Assembly: GCF_003095395.1 (NCBI RefSeq)
Contig: NZ_QEIJ01000003.1
Span: 1-64,000 of the forward strand
Origin: Microbacterium sp. Gd 4-13
GTDB lineage: Bacteria > Actinomycetota > Actinomycetes > Actinomycetales > Microbacteriaceae
Direction of reading: 5' to 3'
DNA: 64,000 nt
The notes beneath the pieces are model-generated. The model was not told the origin of the DNA. It saw nothing but the letters and a program-made list of their open reading frames with translations, and did no database searches. Position 1 is the stretch's first letter. Each line of letters begins with the position of its first letter. Shown here in pieces: positions 1 to 13,102 of this stretch. The translations under genes and the position numbers were made by a program.

Positions 1-44
1 ACCTGCAACTCAGCCTCATCAGCCTCGCCCGCAGGGCAACTTCA

Positions 45-74
45 CTACCTTATCCCACCCACACCGACTGTCAA
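45..74 (-). promoter_or_regulatory. Strong leftward promoter, possibly of an rRNA operon
   Basis: On the minus strand a perfect -35 box TTGACA (69-74) is followed after 16 bases by a -10 box TAAGGT (47-52). Transcription would run left, out of the window. The untranslated stretch after it (GTTGCCCTGCGGGCG...) has no start codon context and resembles the short leaders in front of actinobacterial 16S genes. The promoter call is read directly from the sequence; the link to an rrn operon is inference, because the downstream gene lies outside the window. Confidence 0.5.
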
Positions 75-333
75 ATCGACGTTTCCGACTCCGTAAAGAG
101 CCGAGAGCGCGCCGAATAGACGCCCATGTGGCGGGCAACCCGATTCCCTGACCTGACGGCCAGCCGCACTCTACGTGCGAAGGATTCGGGAGGTGTTCTC
201 CGCTTGAGGGTGGGGCAAGTCTTTCGGACTTTCCGCTCTTCCCTGTGGGGCGAACAGATAGAAACTTACGCGGGATGCGGCGTCTCGGCGAATCGTGCTG
301 CATCCCGGGCGTGTCGCGGCGTCGGAACGGCCG
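75..333. other. Non-coding spacer
   Basis: Together with the promoter at 45-74 this makes 333 bases without a convincing gene. Open frames here are short, lack ribosome binding sites and match no family I recognise. It separates the 3' end of the DUF4184 gene from the leftward promoter and may carry further upstream promoter elements, but I see no clear second -35/-10 pair. Confidence 0.5.
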
Positions 334-1152
334 TCATCCGGTAGTAGATCCGCGTGATTCCGCGGATCGAGAGCGAATCACCGTCACCACTGCGGCGAGC
401 ACGAGCGTTGCCGCTCCCCACGCGCCGGCAGCCGCCGGAAGAACGCGATACGCCAGGTGCTGGATCGTCCACTCCGGCGTGATCGGTCCGTACGTGACGA
501 GCCCCACCGCCCACGCGGAGACGAGGACGAGCGGCAGGGACAGCCACCACACCGCACGAACAGCCGACGGCAGCATCCGGTGCACCTCGCTCGCGTCGCG
601 ACGGCCGATCCACACCGCCGCCCAGATGCCGATGATCACCAGGCCGATGACCGACGAGCCGTGCTGGAGCCACTTGTAGCCGATCATCGGACCCCAGGTA
701 TCGGCGAGCGCCGGGAACAGCGCAACGCCCCACCGCCCCTCGTGGGTGAAGAGATCCCAGACGATGTGCGTGATCACGCCGAACAGCAGCGACACGACGA
801 GCAACACCACCGACGGCACCGTGATCCTGTCGCGGGCGTCGGCGAAGGTTTCGCGGAGCGCGCCCCGCGGGCCGGCCGACCACGACGCCGGAAGCCGCTC
901 GGCGACCCATCGCGGCGAGAGCTCCCCCGCCGCCGGGCGCAGCACGCAGCGCCACACCAGCAGCAGCACCAGGGCGACGGCGACCGTCACCGGGAGTGCC
1001 GACGCGCTGTGCGTGATGCCGTAGAGCGGGAGCCCGGTGCGGACGAACAACGGAAGATCGGGCGTCATGGCGCCGATCGCGATGGCAGCGGGGATCAGCG
1101 GAGTGCGCACGAACGGCAGAGCCACCACGGCATGGCTCGGCGTGAACGGCAT
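334..1152 (-). CDS. DUF4184 family integral membrane protein
   Basis: 272 residues, function unknown. The N-terminus MPFTPSHAVVALPF followed by a run ending in MTPDLP is the hallmark of the DUF4184 family. Several hydrophobic segments follow (about residues 50-70, 120-140, 175-190, 205-225 and 245-262), so it is a multi-pass membrane protein. A THIVWD motif in the third segment supplies a His-Asp pair typical of the family and reminiscent of membrane metal-dependent hydrolases, but no activity can be assigned. It starts 12 bases after the tyrS stop on the same strand and is probably co-transcribed with tyrS. Confidence 0.8.
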   Translation of the reverse strand: MPFTPSHAVVALPFVRTPLIPAAIAIGAMTPDLPLFVRTGLPLYGITHSASALPVTVAVALVLLLVWRCVLRPAAGELSPRWVAERLPASWSAGPRGALRETFADARDRITVPSVVLLVVSLLFGVITHIVWDLFTHEGRWGVALFPALADTWGPMIGYKWLQHGSSVIGLVIIGIWAAVWIGRRDASEVHRMLPSAVRAVWWLSLPLVLVSAWAVGLVTYGPITPEWTIQHLAYRVLPAAAGAWGAATLVLAAVVTVIRSRSAESRGSTTG

Positions 1153-1164
1153 GATGCGCCCCGG

Positions 1165-2457
1165 TCAGCCCGCGACGAAGAGGCCGGCGAGGGTCTTCTT
1201 GCCGCGCCGGAGCACCGACACTCCCCCGGGCAGGCTCCCGGTGACCACCGCGTCGTCGGCCTCGATCCGTTCGCCGTCGAGCGAGACGCCGCCCTGGGCG
1301 ATCGCCCGACGCGCTTCGCCCAGGCTCGAGACGAGTCCGGTCTCCACCAGCGCCTGCACCACCGTCGTCCCCGGCGCGACCTCCGCGTGCGGCAGCTCGT
1401 CGAGGGCTTCGCGCAGCGTCCGCGCATCGAGACCCGACAGGTCGCCCTGCCCGAAGAGGGCGTCGGATGCGGCGATCACGGCCGCCGTCGCATCTGCACC
1501 GTGCACGAGGGTCGACACCTCCGACGCAAGACGCTTCTGCGACGCACGCCGGAAGGGCTCGGCCTCGACGAGACGCCCGTACTCCTCGATCTCGGCACGG
1601 GTCAGGAACGTGAACACCTTCAGTCGCTCGACCACGTCGGCGTCGTCGGTGTTGAGCCAGAACTGGTAGAACGCGTACGGGCTCGTGAGATCGGCGTCGA
1701 TCCAGATCGCGTTGCCCTCGCTCTTGCCGAACTTCGTGCCGTCGGAGTTCGTGATCAGCGGTGTTCCGATCGCGTGCACCGAGGTGCCCTCGACGCGGTG
1801 GATCAGATCGGTACCGCTGGTGAGGTTGCCCCACTGGTCGCTGCCGCCGGTCTGCAGCACACAGCCGTACTGGCGGTGCAGCTCGAGGAAGTCGAGCCCC
1901 TGCAGGATCTGGTAGCTGAACTCGGTGTAGCTGATCCCCGCCTCGGAGTTGAGACGCGCGCTCACGGCGTCTTTCTTCAGCATCGTGCCGACGCGGTAGT
2001 GCTTGCCGATCTCGCGGAGGAAATCGATCGCGCTGAGGGGCGCGGTCCAGTCGAGGTTGTTGACCATGCGCGCGGCGTTCTCGCCATCGAAGCTCAGGTA
2101 GCGCTCGACCTGCTCGCGCAGGCGTTGCACCCACTCCGCGACGGTCTCGCGGGAGTTGAGGGTGCGCTCGGCCGTCGGTCGCGGGTCGCCGATCAAGCCG
2201 GTCGATCCCCCGACGAGCCCGAGCGGACGGTGCCCGGCCAGCTGCAGGCGTCGCATGGTGAGCAGCTGCACGAGGTGGCCGAGGTGCAGACTTGGAGCCG
2301 TCGGGTCGAACCCGCAGTAGAAAACGATCGGCGGCCCGGCGAGCGCCTCGCGCAGGGCCGACTCGTCGGTCGAGACGTGCACGAGTCCTCGCCAGACGAT
2401 CTCGTCCCAGACGTTGTCGAAGGTCGGATCGATCATCGGTTCGGCGGCGTCAGACAC
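1165..2457 (-). CDS. tyrS: Tyrosyl-tRNA synthetase
   Basis: Class I aminoacyl-tRNA synthetase that charges tRNA-Tyr in the cytoplasm. 430 residues, the usual bacterial length. The HIGH signature appears as HLGHL within PTAPSLHLGHL (about residues 50-60) and the KMSKS loop as KFGKS (about 240); the last ~65 residues form an S4 RNA-binding domain. The start is GTG at 2457. A -10 box TACGCT (2465-2470) lies only 7 bases upstream, so the mRNA is probably leaderless. The gene follows argH on the same strand but has this promoter of its own. Confidence 0.97.
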   Translation of the reverse strand: MSDAAEPMIDPTFDNVWDEIVWRGLVHVSTDESALREALAGPPIVFYCGFDPTAPSLHLGHLVQLLTMRRLQLAGHRPLGLVGGSTGLIGDPRPTAERTLNSRETVAEWVQRLREQVERYLSFDGENAARMVNNLDWTAPLSAIDFLREIGKHYRVGTMLKKDAVSARLNSEAGISYTEFSYQILQGLDFLELHRQYGCVLQTGGSDQWGNLTSGTDLIHRVEGTSVHAIGTPLITNSDGTKFGKSEGNAIWIDADLTSPYAFYQFWLNTDDADVVERLKVFTFLTRAEIEEYGRLVEAEPFRRASQKRLASEVSTLVHGADATAAVIAASDALFGQGDLSGLDARTLREALDELPHAEVAPGTTVVQALVETGLVSSLGEARRAIAQGGVSLDGERIEADDAVVTGSLPGGVSVLRRGKKTLAGLFVAG

Positions 2458-2496
2458 GACGTCGAGCGTATCAAGCGGGACGGTGACCGCCCGACG

Positions 2497-5043
<2,547 letters not shown>

Positions 5044-5047
<4 letters not shown>

Positions 5048-5967
5048 TCCTGCCGCAGCAGCCACACCAGGAGGGCCTTCTGCGCGTGCAGACGGTTCTC
5101 GGCCTCGTCCCAGACCACGCTCTGCGGTCCGTCGATGACCTCGGCCTCGACCTCGTACCCGCGGTCGGCGGGCAGGCAGTGGATGAAGATCGCGCCGGGG
5201 TCGGCGAGCGTCATGAGCTCGCGCGTGACCTTGTAGGCGCCGAGGTCGCGCAGGCGCGCCTGCTTCTCCTCTTCTTTGCCCATCGACACCCAGGTGTCGG
5301 TGACGACGACGTCGGACCCTTCGGCCGCGCGCACCGGGTCGGCTTCGAGCACGACCGAACCACCCGTGCGGGCGGCGATCGCCTGCGCATCGGCGACGAC
5401 GTCGGCCCGCGGGGCGTACTCCGCGGGAGAGGCGACCCGCACGTGCATTCCGGCGGTGACCCCGGCCAGGAGGTACGAGTGCGCCATGTTGCTGCGCCCG
5501 TCACCGAAGAACGACAGCGTCAGCCCGGTGAGCTCCCCCTTGTGCTCGCGGATCGTGAGCAGGTCGGCCAGCAGCTGGCACGGGTGGAAGTCGTCGCTGA
5601 GGGCGTTGACCACCGGCACCCGCGTGCCCCGCGCCATCTCCTCGAGCCCCGACTGCGCGTAGGTGCGCCACACGATCGCGGCCACCTGACGCTCCAGCAC
5701 GCGCGCGGTGTCGGACGGGGTCTCCTTGCCGCCGAGCTGGCTGTTCGCCGTGGAGATGATCAGCGGCGAGCCGCCGAGATCGGCGATGCCGACCGCGAAC
5801 GAGACCCGCGTGCGGGTGGAGGACTTGTCGAAGATCACCGCGACCGTCTGGGGTCCGGCGAGCGGCTTCTGCGCCCACCGGTCGCGCTTGAGCTCGATCG
5901 CGAGGTCGAGGATCTCGGCCTGCTCGGCCGGGGTCAGGTCGTCATCGCGAAGCAGATGGCGGGTCAC
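5044..5967 (-). CDS. argF: Ornithine carbamoyltransferase
   Basis: Converts ornithine and carbamoyl phosphate to citrulline. 307 residues, a typical length. The carbamoyl-phosphate loop SSTRTR lies near residues 48-55 and the ornithine-site motif HCLPA near residue 264, which distinguishes it from aspartate carbamoyltransferase. The start is GTG, overlapping the argD stop as GTGA, so argD and argF are translationally coupled. The gene end overlaps the following membrane gene by 4 bases. Confidence 0.96.
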
Positions 5968-7211
5968 GCGGGTACCTCCGCAGGTGTATCGGGTGTGGCG
6001 TCGGGCGTCTCGTCGAGGATCAGGGCGTCACCCACGGTCGCCAGCGACGCGGCGAAGAGGGCGAGGAACTCGCTCACCTCGGCATCGCCGATCGTGAGCG
6101 GTGGGGCGAGGCGGATCGTGTCGTCGTTCGCGGCGTTGACGATGAGCCCGTGCTCCTGGGCCGCAGCGACGACGGCCTTGGCGACCGGGTGGGTCAGCGC
6201 GACGCCGAGCAGCAGACCCGCCCCGCGGATGCCGCCGACGAGCGGCGACCCCAGGCCCATGATGCCTGCGCGGAGCTCTTCTCCGCGCGCGGCGGCGTTC
6301 TGCACGAGACCGGCCCGCTCGATCTCGTCGAGCACGGCGCCGGCGACGGCCGTCGCCAAAGCGTTGCCGCCGAAAGTGGAACCGTGGGTGCCGGGGAAGA
6401 ACAGGTCGCTCGCGTGGCCGAAGGTCACGAGCGCGCCGATCGGGAACCCGCCGCCCATGCCCTTGGCGAGCGTGATCGCATCGGGCACGATGCCGGCGCG
6501 CTGGAAGGCGAACCACTCCCCCGTGCGCCCGGCGCCGGTCTGGATCTCGTCGATGATGAGCAGCGATCCGGATGCTTCGGTCAGCCGTCGAGCGGCCTCG
6601 AGGTATCCCTCCGGCAGCTCGACGACGCCGGCCTCGCCCTGGATGGGCTCGACGAGCACCGCGGCGACGCGCTCGTCGAGCGCCGCCTCGAGCGCCTCGA
6701 TCGTCGGGTCGATGTGCTCGACGCCCGGGGTCATCGGCAGGAAGTCGGCCTGGAGCGCCGGCTTGCCGGTCAGCGCGAGGGTTCCCATCGTGCGTCCGTG
6801 GAAGCCGCCCTTGAGCGTCAGGATGCGGGGTCTGGCCGAGCCGCCGTGCAGGCGCGCCAGCTTGAAGGCCGCTTCGTTGGCTTCGGCCCCGGAGTTGCCG
6901 AAGTAGACCCGGCCCTCCGGCCCCGTGCCGGCGAGACGCTTCAGCCGAGCGGCAAGCGCCAGCTGCGGCGGGGTGGCGAAGTAGTTCGACACGTGCGCGA
7001 GGGTCGCCGCCTGCCGTGACACCGCGTCGACGAACACCGGGTGCGCGTGCCCGAGCGAATCGACCGCGATACCGGCGAGGAAGTCGAGGTACCGACGCCC
7101 CGTGTCGTCGAAGAGGTGGGAGCCTTCGCCGCGCACGAACAGCGCCATGCGGTCGCCGAAGCTCCGCACCAGGTCGCGTCCGGCGTCTTCCTGCCAGGTG
7201 GTGTCGGTCAT
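5964..7211 (-). CDS. argD: Acetylornithine aminotransferase
   Basis: PLP-dependent class III aminotransferase converting N-acetylglutamate semialdehyde to N-acetylornithine. About 415 residues. The PLP lysine lies in [15 protein letters not shown] near residue 248, preceded by the [13 protein letters not shown] motif. The open frame continues upstream, but the ATG at 7211 (MTDTTWQED...) is chosen because it overlaps the argB stop as ATGA and gives the family's usual N-terminus. Confidence 0.95.
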   Translation of the reverse strand: MTDTTWQEDAGRDLVRSFGDRMALFVRGEGSHLFDDTGRRYLDFLAGIAVDSLGHAHPVFVDAVSRQAATLAHVSNYFATPPQLALAARLKRLAGTGPEGRVYFGNSGAEANEAAFKLARLHGGSARPRILTLKGGFHGRTMGTLALTGKPALQADFLPMTPGVEHIDPTIEALEAALDERVAAVLVEPIQGEAGVVELPEGYLEAARRLTEASGSLLIIDEIQTGAGRTGEWFAFQRAGIVPDAITLAKGMGGGFPIGALVTFGHASDLFFPGTHGSTFGGNALATAVAGAVLDEIERAGLVQNAAARGEELRAGIMGLGSPLVGGIRGAGLLLGVALTHPVAKAVVAAAQEHGLIVNAANDDTIRLAPPLTIGDAEVSEFLALFAASLATVGDALILDETPDATPDTPAEVPA

Positions 7212-8110
7212 GCGACGACCTCCGTTCCGATTCCCTTGCTGGTGAACAGTTCGACGAGCACCGAGTGCGGCACGCGCCCGTCGACGATGGCGGCCGTCGG
7301 AACGCCCCCGTCGACGGCATCGAGGCATGCCTGCATCTTCGGAATCATGCCCGACTCGAGCCGCGGCAGCATCGCGCGCAGTTCGGTCGAATCCAGGTGC
7401 GAGACGAGCGACTCCCGGTTCGGCCAGTCGGCGTACAGGCCCGCGACGTCGGTGAGCACCACGAGCTTCGTCGCGCCGAGCGCGACGGCGAGGGCCGCGG
7501 CCGCAGCATCCGCGTTCACGTTGAGCGAATGACCCGGGTGATCGAGATCGGGGGCGATGCTCGAGACCACCGGGATGCGCCCGGCGTCGAGGTGGTCGAG
7601 CACCGGGCGCGGGTCGACCGACACGACGTCGCCCACCCGTCCGAGGTCGTGCTCGACGCCCGCGACGGTGACACCGCGGCGCCGTCCGCCGAAGAGCCCG
7701 GCGTCCTCGCCGCTGAGCCCCGTCGCGAGGGGCCCGTGTGCGTTGATCTTCGCGACGAGCTGCGGATTGATCTGACCGGTGAGCACCATGCGCACGACGC
7801 TGATCGCCTCGGTCGAGGTGACGCGGTAGCCGCCCTTGAACTCACTCGGGATGGCGAGCCGGTCGAGCATGGACGAGATCTGCGGACCGCCACCGTGCAC
7901 GACGACAGGCTTGACGCCGACGTAGCGGAGGTAGGCGATGTCTGCGGCGAAGGCATCCTGCAGCTCGTCGCTAACCATCGCGTTGCCGCCGTACTTGACC
8001 ACCACGATCTGGTCGCGGAACTTCTGCAGCCAGGGCAGCGACTCCACCATGGTGGCCGCCCGCGCACTGGCGGTCGCGGGATCGGTGTCTTGCAGGTCGA
8101 TGTCGCTCAT
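7208..8110 (-). CDS. argB: Acetylglutamate kinase
   Basis: Phosphorylates N-acetylglutamate, normally the feedback-controlled step of the pathway. 300 residues, amino acid kinase fold. The nucleotide-binding motif VVKYGGNAM is near residues 38-46 and the substrate-site motif VVHGGGPQI follows. The start at 8110 (MSDIDLQD...) overlaps the argJ stop as ATGA; the open frame extends much further upstream but that part is an out-of-frame shadow of argJ. Confidence 0.96.
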   Translation of the reverse strand: MSDIDLQDTDPATASARAATMVESLPWLQKFRDQIVVVKYGGNAMVSDELQDAFAADIAYLRYVGVKPVVVHGGGPQISSMLDRLAIPSEFKGGYRVTSTEAISVVRMVLTGQINPQLVAKINAHGPLATGLSGEDAGLFGGRRRGVTVAGVEHDLGRVGDVVSVDPRPVLDHLDAGRIPVVSSIAPDLDHPGHSLNVNADAAAAALAVALGATKLVVLTDVAGLYADWPNRESLVSHLDSTELRAMLPRLESGMIPKMQACLDAVDGGVPTAAIVDGRVPHSVLVELFTSKGIGTEVVA

Positions 8111-9264
8111 GAGGAGTAGGCGCTGTTCTCGTGGACGTAGTCGTGCGTGAGGTCGTTCGTGTAGATCGTCGCGGTGGCATCGGCGACCTTGAGGTCGATG
8201 ACGACGTCCGTCTCGCGCGGCGTCAGGTCGACCTCCTCTCGGGGCCGGTCGGGCCCGCCGTTCGAGCACACGCGCACCCCGTTCATCTCGACGTCGACCG
8301 CGTAGGGATCGAACTCCGCCTGGGTGGTGCCGATCGCGGCGAGCACCCGGCCCCAGTTGGGATCGTTGCCGAAGATCGCGGCCTTGAAGAGGTTGTTGCG
8401 GGCGACGGAGCGCGCCACCTCGACGGCTTCGTCTTCGGTGGCGGCGTGCACGACGGTGATCCGGATGCTGTGGCTCGCACCTTCCGCGTCGGCCTGCAGC
8501 TGCACGGCGAGGTCGAGACAGACCTCGGTCAGCGCACGCCGGAACGCGTCGGGGTCGGGGACGACGCCGGAGGCGCCGCTGGCGAGGAGCGTGACCTGAT
8601 CGTTCGTCGACATGCAGCCGTCGGAGTCGAGCCGGTCGAAGCTGACGCGAGTGGCGGCACGCAGGTGCGCGTCGGCGTCGGCCGCGTCGAGGACGGCATC
8701 GGTCGTCAGGACGACGAGCATCGTGGCCAGGCCCGGCGCCAGCATCCCGGCACCCTTCGCCATACCGCCGATGGTCCATCCGTCGTGGCTGCGCACGACG
8801 GTCTTCGAGACCGAGTCGGTCGTCATGATCGCCTCGGCGGCGGCCTGACCGCTCTCGGCGTCCAGCGCCGCGACGCTCTGGGCGACACCCTCGAGCACCT
8901 TGGCGCGGAAGACCTCGTCACCGGTGCCGATGAGTCCGGTCGAGCAGACGAGCACGTCGCCCGCGCCGACCTCGAGCAGTTCACCGACGCGCTCGGCCGT
9001 CAGGTGCGTGGTCTGGAAACCGAACGCCCCCGTGAAGCAGTTGGCCCCGCCGGAGTTGAGCACGATGGCTTCCACGACACCGTCGCGGATCACCTGCTCC
9101 GACCAGAGGATGGGGTTCGCCTTGGCCCGGTTGGAGGTGAAGACGGCAGCGCCGACCTTGAGCGGTCCGCGGTTGACGACGAGGGCGACGTCGCGCTTTC
9201 CGGTCGACTTGAGGCCGACGGCCACTCCGGCCGCGTCGAATCCTGCGGGGGCGGTCACGCTCAC
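8107..9264 (-). CDS. argJ: Bifunctional ornithine acetyltransferase / N-acetylglutamate synthase
   Basis: Recycles the acetyl group from N-acetylornithine to glutamate. 385 residues. ArgJ proteins cleave themselves into alpha and beta chains before a conserved threonine; the site is visible as [16 protein letters not shown] near residue 181, with Thr after Ala. The start is GTG (VSVTAPAGF...) at 9264, overlapping the argC stop as GTGA. Whether this enzyme also makes N-acetylglutamate from acetyl-CoA (bifunctional form) cannot be read from the sequence alone. Confidence 0.95.
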   Translation of the reverse strand: MSVTAPAGFDAAGVAVGLKSTGKRDVALVVNRGPLKVGAAVFTSNRAKANPILWSEQVIRDGVVEAIVLNSGGANCFTGAFGFQTTHLTAERVGELLEVGAGDVLVCSTGLIGTGDEVFRAKVLEGVAQSVAALDAESGQAAAEAIMTTDSVSKTVVRSHDGWTIGGMAKGAGMLAPGLATMLVVLTTDAVLDAADADAHLRAATRVSFDRLDSDGCMSTNDQVTLLASGASGVVPDPDAFRRALTEVCLDLAVQLQADAEGASHSIRITVVHAATEDEAVEVARSVARNNLFKAAIFGNDPNWGRVLAAIGTTQAEFDPYAVDVEMNGVRVCSNGGPDRPREEVDLTPRETDVVIDLKVADATATIYTNDLTHDYVHENSAYSS

Positions 9265-10307
9265 GGGGCGACTCCGTTCACGGTGAGGGCACGGCCTTCG
9301 GGAAGACCGAGCGCGATGTTGAGCGACTGCACGGCGGCGCCGGCGGTGCCTTTGACGAGGTTGTCGAGCGCGGCGACGACGACGACGCGGTTCGCCGCCC
9401 GGTCGATCGCGAGGCCGAGAAGAGCGGTGTTCGCACCCAGCACGTCGGCGGTGCGAGGGAATTCGCCCTCGTCGAGCAGCTGGACGAAGGTCTCGCCCGC
9501 ATATGCGTCGGCCCATGCCGCACGGATCTCGGCGTCGGTGACACCGGGGGCGATCGGCGCGGTCGAGGTGGCGAGGATGCCGCGCGCCATCGGGACGAGG
9601 ACGGGCGTGAACGAGATGCGCACGTCGCCGACGGCTCCGGCGCCCACGAGCGCCTGCCGGATTTCGGGAATGTGCCGGTGCGAGCCCCCGACGGCGTAGG
9701 GGTTCGCCGACCCGAGGATCTCGCTCGCGAGCAGGTTGGTCTTGAGGCTCTTGCCCGCACCCGACGGGCCGACGGCGAGGACCGTCACGATGTCGGACGC
9801 ATCGATCACTCCCCCGGCCACGCCCGGCGCGAGGCTCAGAGCGACGGTGGAGGCGTTGCATCCCGGGGCGGCGATCCGCGTCGCACCCGCGAGGAGGTCG
9901 CGCTGCTTACCGCCGTCGACGATGAGTTCGGGGACGCCGTACGCCCACGGCGCGTGGAACTCGCCGCCGTAGAACTGCGCCCAGGCCGACGCGTCGGTGA
10001 GGCGGTGGTCGGCACCCGCGTCGATCACGATCGGTGTCTCGGCCAGCGCGTCGGTGTACTGACCCGACTGCCCGTGCGGGAGCGCGAGCACCACGATGTC
10101 GTGGCCGGCGAGCACCTCGGGCGTGGTGTCCTGCAGCGTGAGGTGCGAGAGGGAGCGCAGGTGCGGCTGGTGACGAACGAGCGGCTGGCCGGCGTTCGAG
10201 TGCGCCGTGACGGTGCGGATCTCGATGTCGGGGTGCGCGGCGAGCAGGCGCAGGATCTCGCCGCCGGCATAGCCGGATGCGCCGGAGACGGCGACCGAAT
10301 AGGTCAT
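9261..10307 (-). CDS. argC: N-acetyl-gamma-glutamyl-phosphate reductase
   Basis: NADPH-dependent reduction of acetylglutamyl phosphate; first gene of the arg cluster. 348 residues. The N-terminal dinucleotide fold starts with [18 protein letters not shown], and the catalytic cysteine sits in APGCNAS near residue 149. The ATG at 10307 follows a -10 box TAAGGT (10314-10319) by 6 bases, so the operon mRNA appears leaderless and no room remains for a leader-based control element. I found no clear paired ARG-box operator nearby. Confidence 0.96.
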   Translation of the reverse strand: MTYSVAVSGASGYAGGEILRLLAAHPDIEIRTVTAHSNAGQPLVRHQPHLRSLSHLTLQDTTPEVLAGHDIVVLALPHGQSGQYTDALAETPIVIDAGADHRLTDASAWAQFYGGEFHAPWAYGVPELIVDGGKQRDLLAGATRIAAPGCNASTVALSLAPGVAGGVIDASDIVTVLAVGPSGAGKSLKTNLLASEILGSANPYAVGGSHRHIPEIRQALVGAGAVGDVRISFTPVLVPMARGILATSTAPIAPGVTDAEIRAAWADAYAGETFVQLLDEGEFPRTADVLGANTALLGLAIDRAANRVVVVAALDNLVKGTAGAAVQSLNIALGLPEGRALTVNGVAP

Positions 10308-10313
10308 GCTTCC

Positions 10314-10319
10314 ACCTTA
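10314..10319 (-). promoter_or_regulatory. -10 box of the arginine operon, leaderless
   Basis: TAAGGT on the minus strand, 6 bases before the argC ATG. This spacing places the transcription start at or next to the A of the ATG. No good -35 hexamer is visible 16-18 bases upstream, which is common for actinobacterial leaderless promoters. Confidence 0.5.
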
Positions 10320-10507
10320 TTGTCTGGGTTCACGGGCCAAAGACGGCGACGCCCGTGCCGCACGACGGCGGGAAGCGGGGTCGCCTAGAGTCGGCGGCCG
10401 CGGCGCACGCCCACAACGCTCGTGACGAGCGAGACGGGGGCGGCGGAAAGCATGTCCCGACGATAGCCGCGCGGCCGCAGCATCCGCAAATCCTGCCACC
10501 GAAGCGG

Positions 10508-10595
10508 CGAATCCACACTCACGCGCTCGAATCCACACCCACGCGCTGCCGCGGAGTGCGGATTCGAGCGAGATCGGGTGGATTCGCTCGCGTGA
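10508..10595. repeat. Short direct and inverted repeats between pheT and argC
   Basis: A 20-base unit CGAATCCACACTCACGCGCT (10508-10527) is repeated at once (10528-10547) with one change. Inverted copies of its core follow: GGATTCGAGCG (10560-10570) pairs exactly with 10524-10534, and a diverged copy GGATTCGCTCGCGTGA lies at 10580-10595. The array starts 3 bases past the pheT stop and could fold as the 3' end of the pheST transcript. Confidence 0.6.
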
Positions 10596-10597
10596 TG

Positions 10598-13102
10598 CTA
10601 TTCGCGCAGGGTCGCACCGAAACGCTCGGCGGCGACGGCCACGCCCGCCAGGCGCGCCTCCGACGCCTCGGCCGCGGTAAGGGTGCGGTCGGGCGCGCGG
10701 AAACGCAGTGCGAACGTGAGGCTCTTGCTGCCGTCGGGGAGCCCCTGACCGCGGTAGTCGTCGACGAGGCGGAGCGACTCGAGCAGGCCTCCGGCCCCCT
10801 CGACGAGGGCGGCGCGCACGTCGCCCGCGGGAAGGGTCGCATCCACGACGAGCGAGACGTCCTGGGTCGCGGCGGGGAACCCCGAGAGCGACGCGGCCAC
10901 AACGCGGTCTCCGCCGAGCGTCAGGAGCAGATCGAGATCGAGCTCGGCGACAACGACGCGACCGGGGAGGTCAGCGGCTTCGGACACGGCGGGCAGCAGC
11001 TCGCCGACGTAGCCGACCTCGGTCGCGCCCACCGTGACCACGCCCGCGCGCCCCGGGTGCAGCGCCGCACGGGTGGTCTGCGCCAGCTCGATCTCGACGC
11101 CGGCGGCCCCGGCGATGATCCGCACGGCGTCGATCGCGTCGGCGAGCCCGGCCGTGACGGCCGGCTGACCGGGCTGCTTGTCGACGATCGGCCCGGTGAG
11201 GAGCACGGCGACGTGACGGCGCTGCGGCGGGATGGATGCGTCGAGCGCGACGAGCGTCGCCGCGTCGGGACGCGCGCCCAGCGGCGGCACCGAGTCGGTG
11301 CCGTAGGTCACGCCGGGCTCGGGGAGGAACACCGCGCCGGCTTCGAAGACCGCGAGGTCGGTGAGACCGCGGGCGACGTTGCGGTGCGCCGCCTGCAGCA
11401 GAGCCGGCACGAGCGAGCGCCGCAGGAACGGCGCCTGCCCGTCGAGCGGGTTCGCCATCTTCACGCTCGGCAGGTGCTCACCGGTCGGCGAGCCGTGCAG
11501 ATCGTTCTGCTCCTCCGTGGTGAACGGGAACGAGGGCGTCTCGACGTAGCCCGCAGCCGCGAGAGCGTTCGAGACCCGGCGACGACCCTGCTGCGCGGCG
11601 GTGAGGCCACGGCCCGAGGGCGGAACGGGCAGCACCGAGGGGATGAGGTCGTACCCCTCGATGCGCGCCACTTCTTCGGCGAGCGTCCACTTGTCGGTCA
11701 CGTCGGGGCGCCACGACGGCGGCACGACGGCCCACGGTTCGACGGAGGTGTCGACGTCGCAGCCGACCAGGCGCAGGGCCGCGGCGATCTGCTCGTCGGT
11801 GTAGTCGACGCCGATGAGGCCCGAGACGAAACCGCGCGGCAGGGCGATCGCGTCGCGCTCGTACGTCGCTGACAACGATCCGCCGAGTTCGGTGTCGAGC
11901 GTGCCGCCGGCCAGCTGCACCATGAGCTCGGCGACGCGTTCGGCGGCGACGAACGGCACGAGCGGGTCGACGCCGCGCTCGAAACGACGGGATGCTTCGG
12001 ACGGCAGCTTGTGACGGCGTGCGGTGCGCGCGATCGAAACCGTGTCGAAGGTGGCCGCCTCGATGAGCACGTTGCGGGTCGCGTCGCCCATCTCGGTCGT
12101 GCCGCCGCCCATCACCCCGGCCAGGCCGATGGGGCCCGACTCGTCGGTGATCAGGAGGTCTTCGGGGTGGAGCGTGCGCACCTGGCCGTCGAGGGTCTTG
12201 AGCGACTCCCCCGGCTCGGCGCGACGAACGGTGATGCCGCCGGTCAGGGCGTCGAGGTCGTAGCCGTGGATGGGCTGGCCGAGCTCGAGCATCACGTAGT
12301 TGGTGATGTCGATCAGCACGCCGAGCGAGCGGATACCCGCGAGCGACAGGCGCGCGATCATCCACGCCGGCGTGGGCCTGGTCGCATCCACGTCGCGGAC
12401 GATGCGGGCGACGAACTCCGTCGCGCCCACACGGCCCCGGATGGGGAGGCGGTCGTCGACGACGATCGAGAATCCCGAGGGGGTGCGTGACGCCGCATCC
12501 GCGTGCCCGGCTCCGGGATCGCGGAAGGCGGCTCCCGTGGCGTGGGAATACTCCCGCGCCACACCGCGCATCGACAGCGCATACCCGCGGTCGGGGGTGA
12601 CGTTGATCTCCACGGCGACGTCGTCGAGCCCGAGCAGCGCGATCGCGTCGGTACCGGTGGCCGCGTCGATGCCCAGTTCGGCCAGACGCAGAATGCCCGA
12701 GTGCTCCTGGCCGAGCCCGAGCTCCTTCGCCGAGGCGATCATGCCGTCCGAGACGTGCCCGTAGGTCTTGCGCGCCGCGATCGGGAAGGGCCCGGGAAGC
12801 ACCGAACCCGGGAGGGTCACGACGACCTTGTCACCGGGGAAGAAGTTGCCCGCGCCGCAGACGATCCCCCGCGGGGAGTCCTCGCCGACGTCGACCTGGC
12901 ACCAGCGGATCGTCTTGCCGTTGGACTGCGGTTCCTCGACGAACTCGAGCACCTGTCCGACGACGATCGGCCCCTGCAGCTCGAAGCCGTGGACGTCCTC
13001 CTCCTCGAAACCGACGCGCACGAGCGAGGCGAGCACGTCTTCGGGCGTGGCCTCGGGGGCGACGTCGACGAACTCGCGCAACCAGGAGAGCGGGACGCGC
13101 AT
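10598..13102 (-). CDS. pheT: Phenylalanyl-tRNA synthetase beta subunit
   Basis: 834 residues; with PheS forms the alpha2-beta2 enzyme that charges tRNA-Phe. It has the EMAP-II-like tRNA-binding domain (about residues 40-150, GPIVVGQVLEF...), the B3/4 editing and B5 domains, and a C-terminal anticodon-binding FDX-ACB domain ending in RFGATLRE. The start [12 protein letters not shown] at 13102 shares one base with the pheS stop (TGATG), so translation is coupled. The open frame runs further upstream, but that part overlaps pheS. Confidence 0.97.
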   Translation of the reverse strand: MRVPLSWLREFVDVAPEATPEDVLASLVRVGFEEEDVHGFELQGPIVVGQVLEFVEEPQSNGKTIRWCQVDVGEDSPRGIVCGAGNFFPGDKVVVTLPGSVLPGPFPIAARKTYGHVSDGMIASAKELGLGQEHSGILRLAELGIDAATGTDAIALLGLDDVAVEINVTPDRGYALSMRGVAREYSHATGAAFRDPGAGHADAASRTPSGFSIVVDDRLPIRGRVGATEFVARIVRDVDATRPTPAWMIARLSLAGIRSLGVLIDITNYVMLELGQPIHGYDLDALTGGITVRRAEPGESLKTLDGQVRTLHPEDLLITDESGPIGLAGVMGGGTTEMGDATRNVLIEAATFDTVSIARTARRHKLPSEASRRFERGVDPLVPFVAAERVAELMVQLAGGTLDTELGGSLSATYERDAIALPRGFVSGLIGVDYTDEQIAAALRLVGCDVDTSVEPWAVVPPSWRPDVTDKWTLAEEVARIEGYDLIPSVLPVPPSGRGLTAAQQGRRRVSNALAAAGYVETPSFPFTTEEQNDLHGSPTGEHLPSVKMANPLDGQAPFLRRSLVPALLQAAHRNVARGLTDLAVFEAGAVFLPEPGVTYGTDSVPPLGARPDAATLVALDASIPPQRRHVAVLLTGPIVDKQPGQPAVTAGLADAIDAVRIIAGAAGVEIELAQTTRAALHPGRAGVVTVGATEVGYVGELLPAVSEAADLPGRVVVAELDLDLLLTLGGDRVVAASLSGFPAATQDVSLVVDATLPAGDVRAALVEGAGGLLESLRLVDDYRGQGLPDGSKSLTFALRFRAPDRTLTAAEASEARLAGVAVAAERFGATLRE

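Noticed and set aside
10320..10507. ARG-box operator upstream of argC
   Set aside because: No paired A/T-rich ARG boxes found; the region is GC-rich and uncharacteristic.
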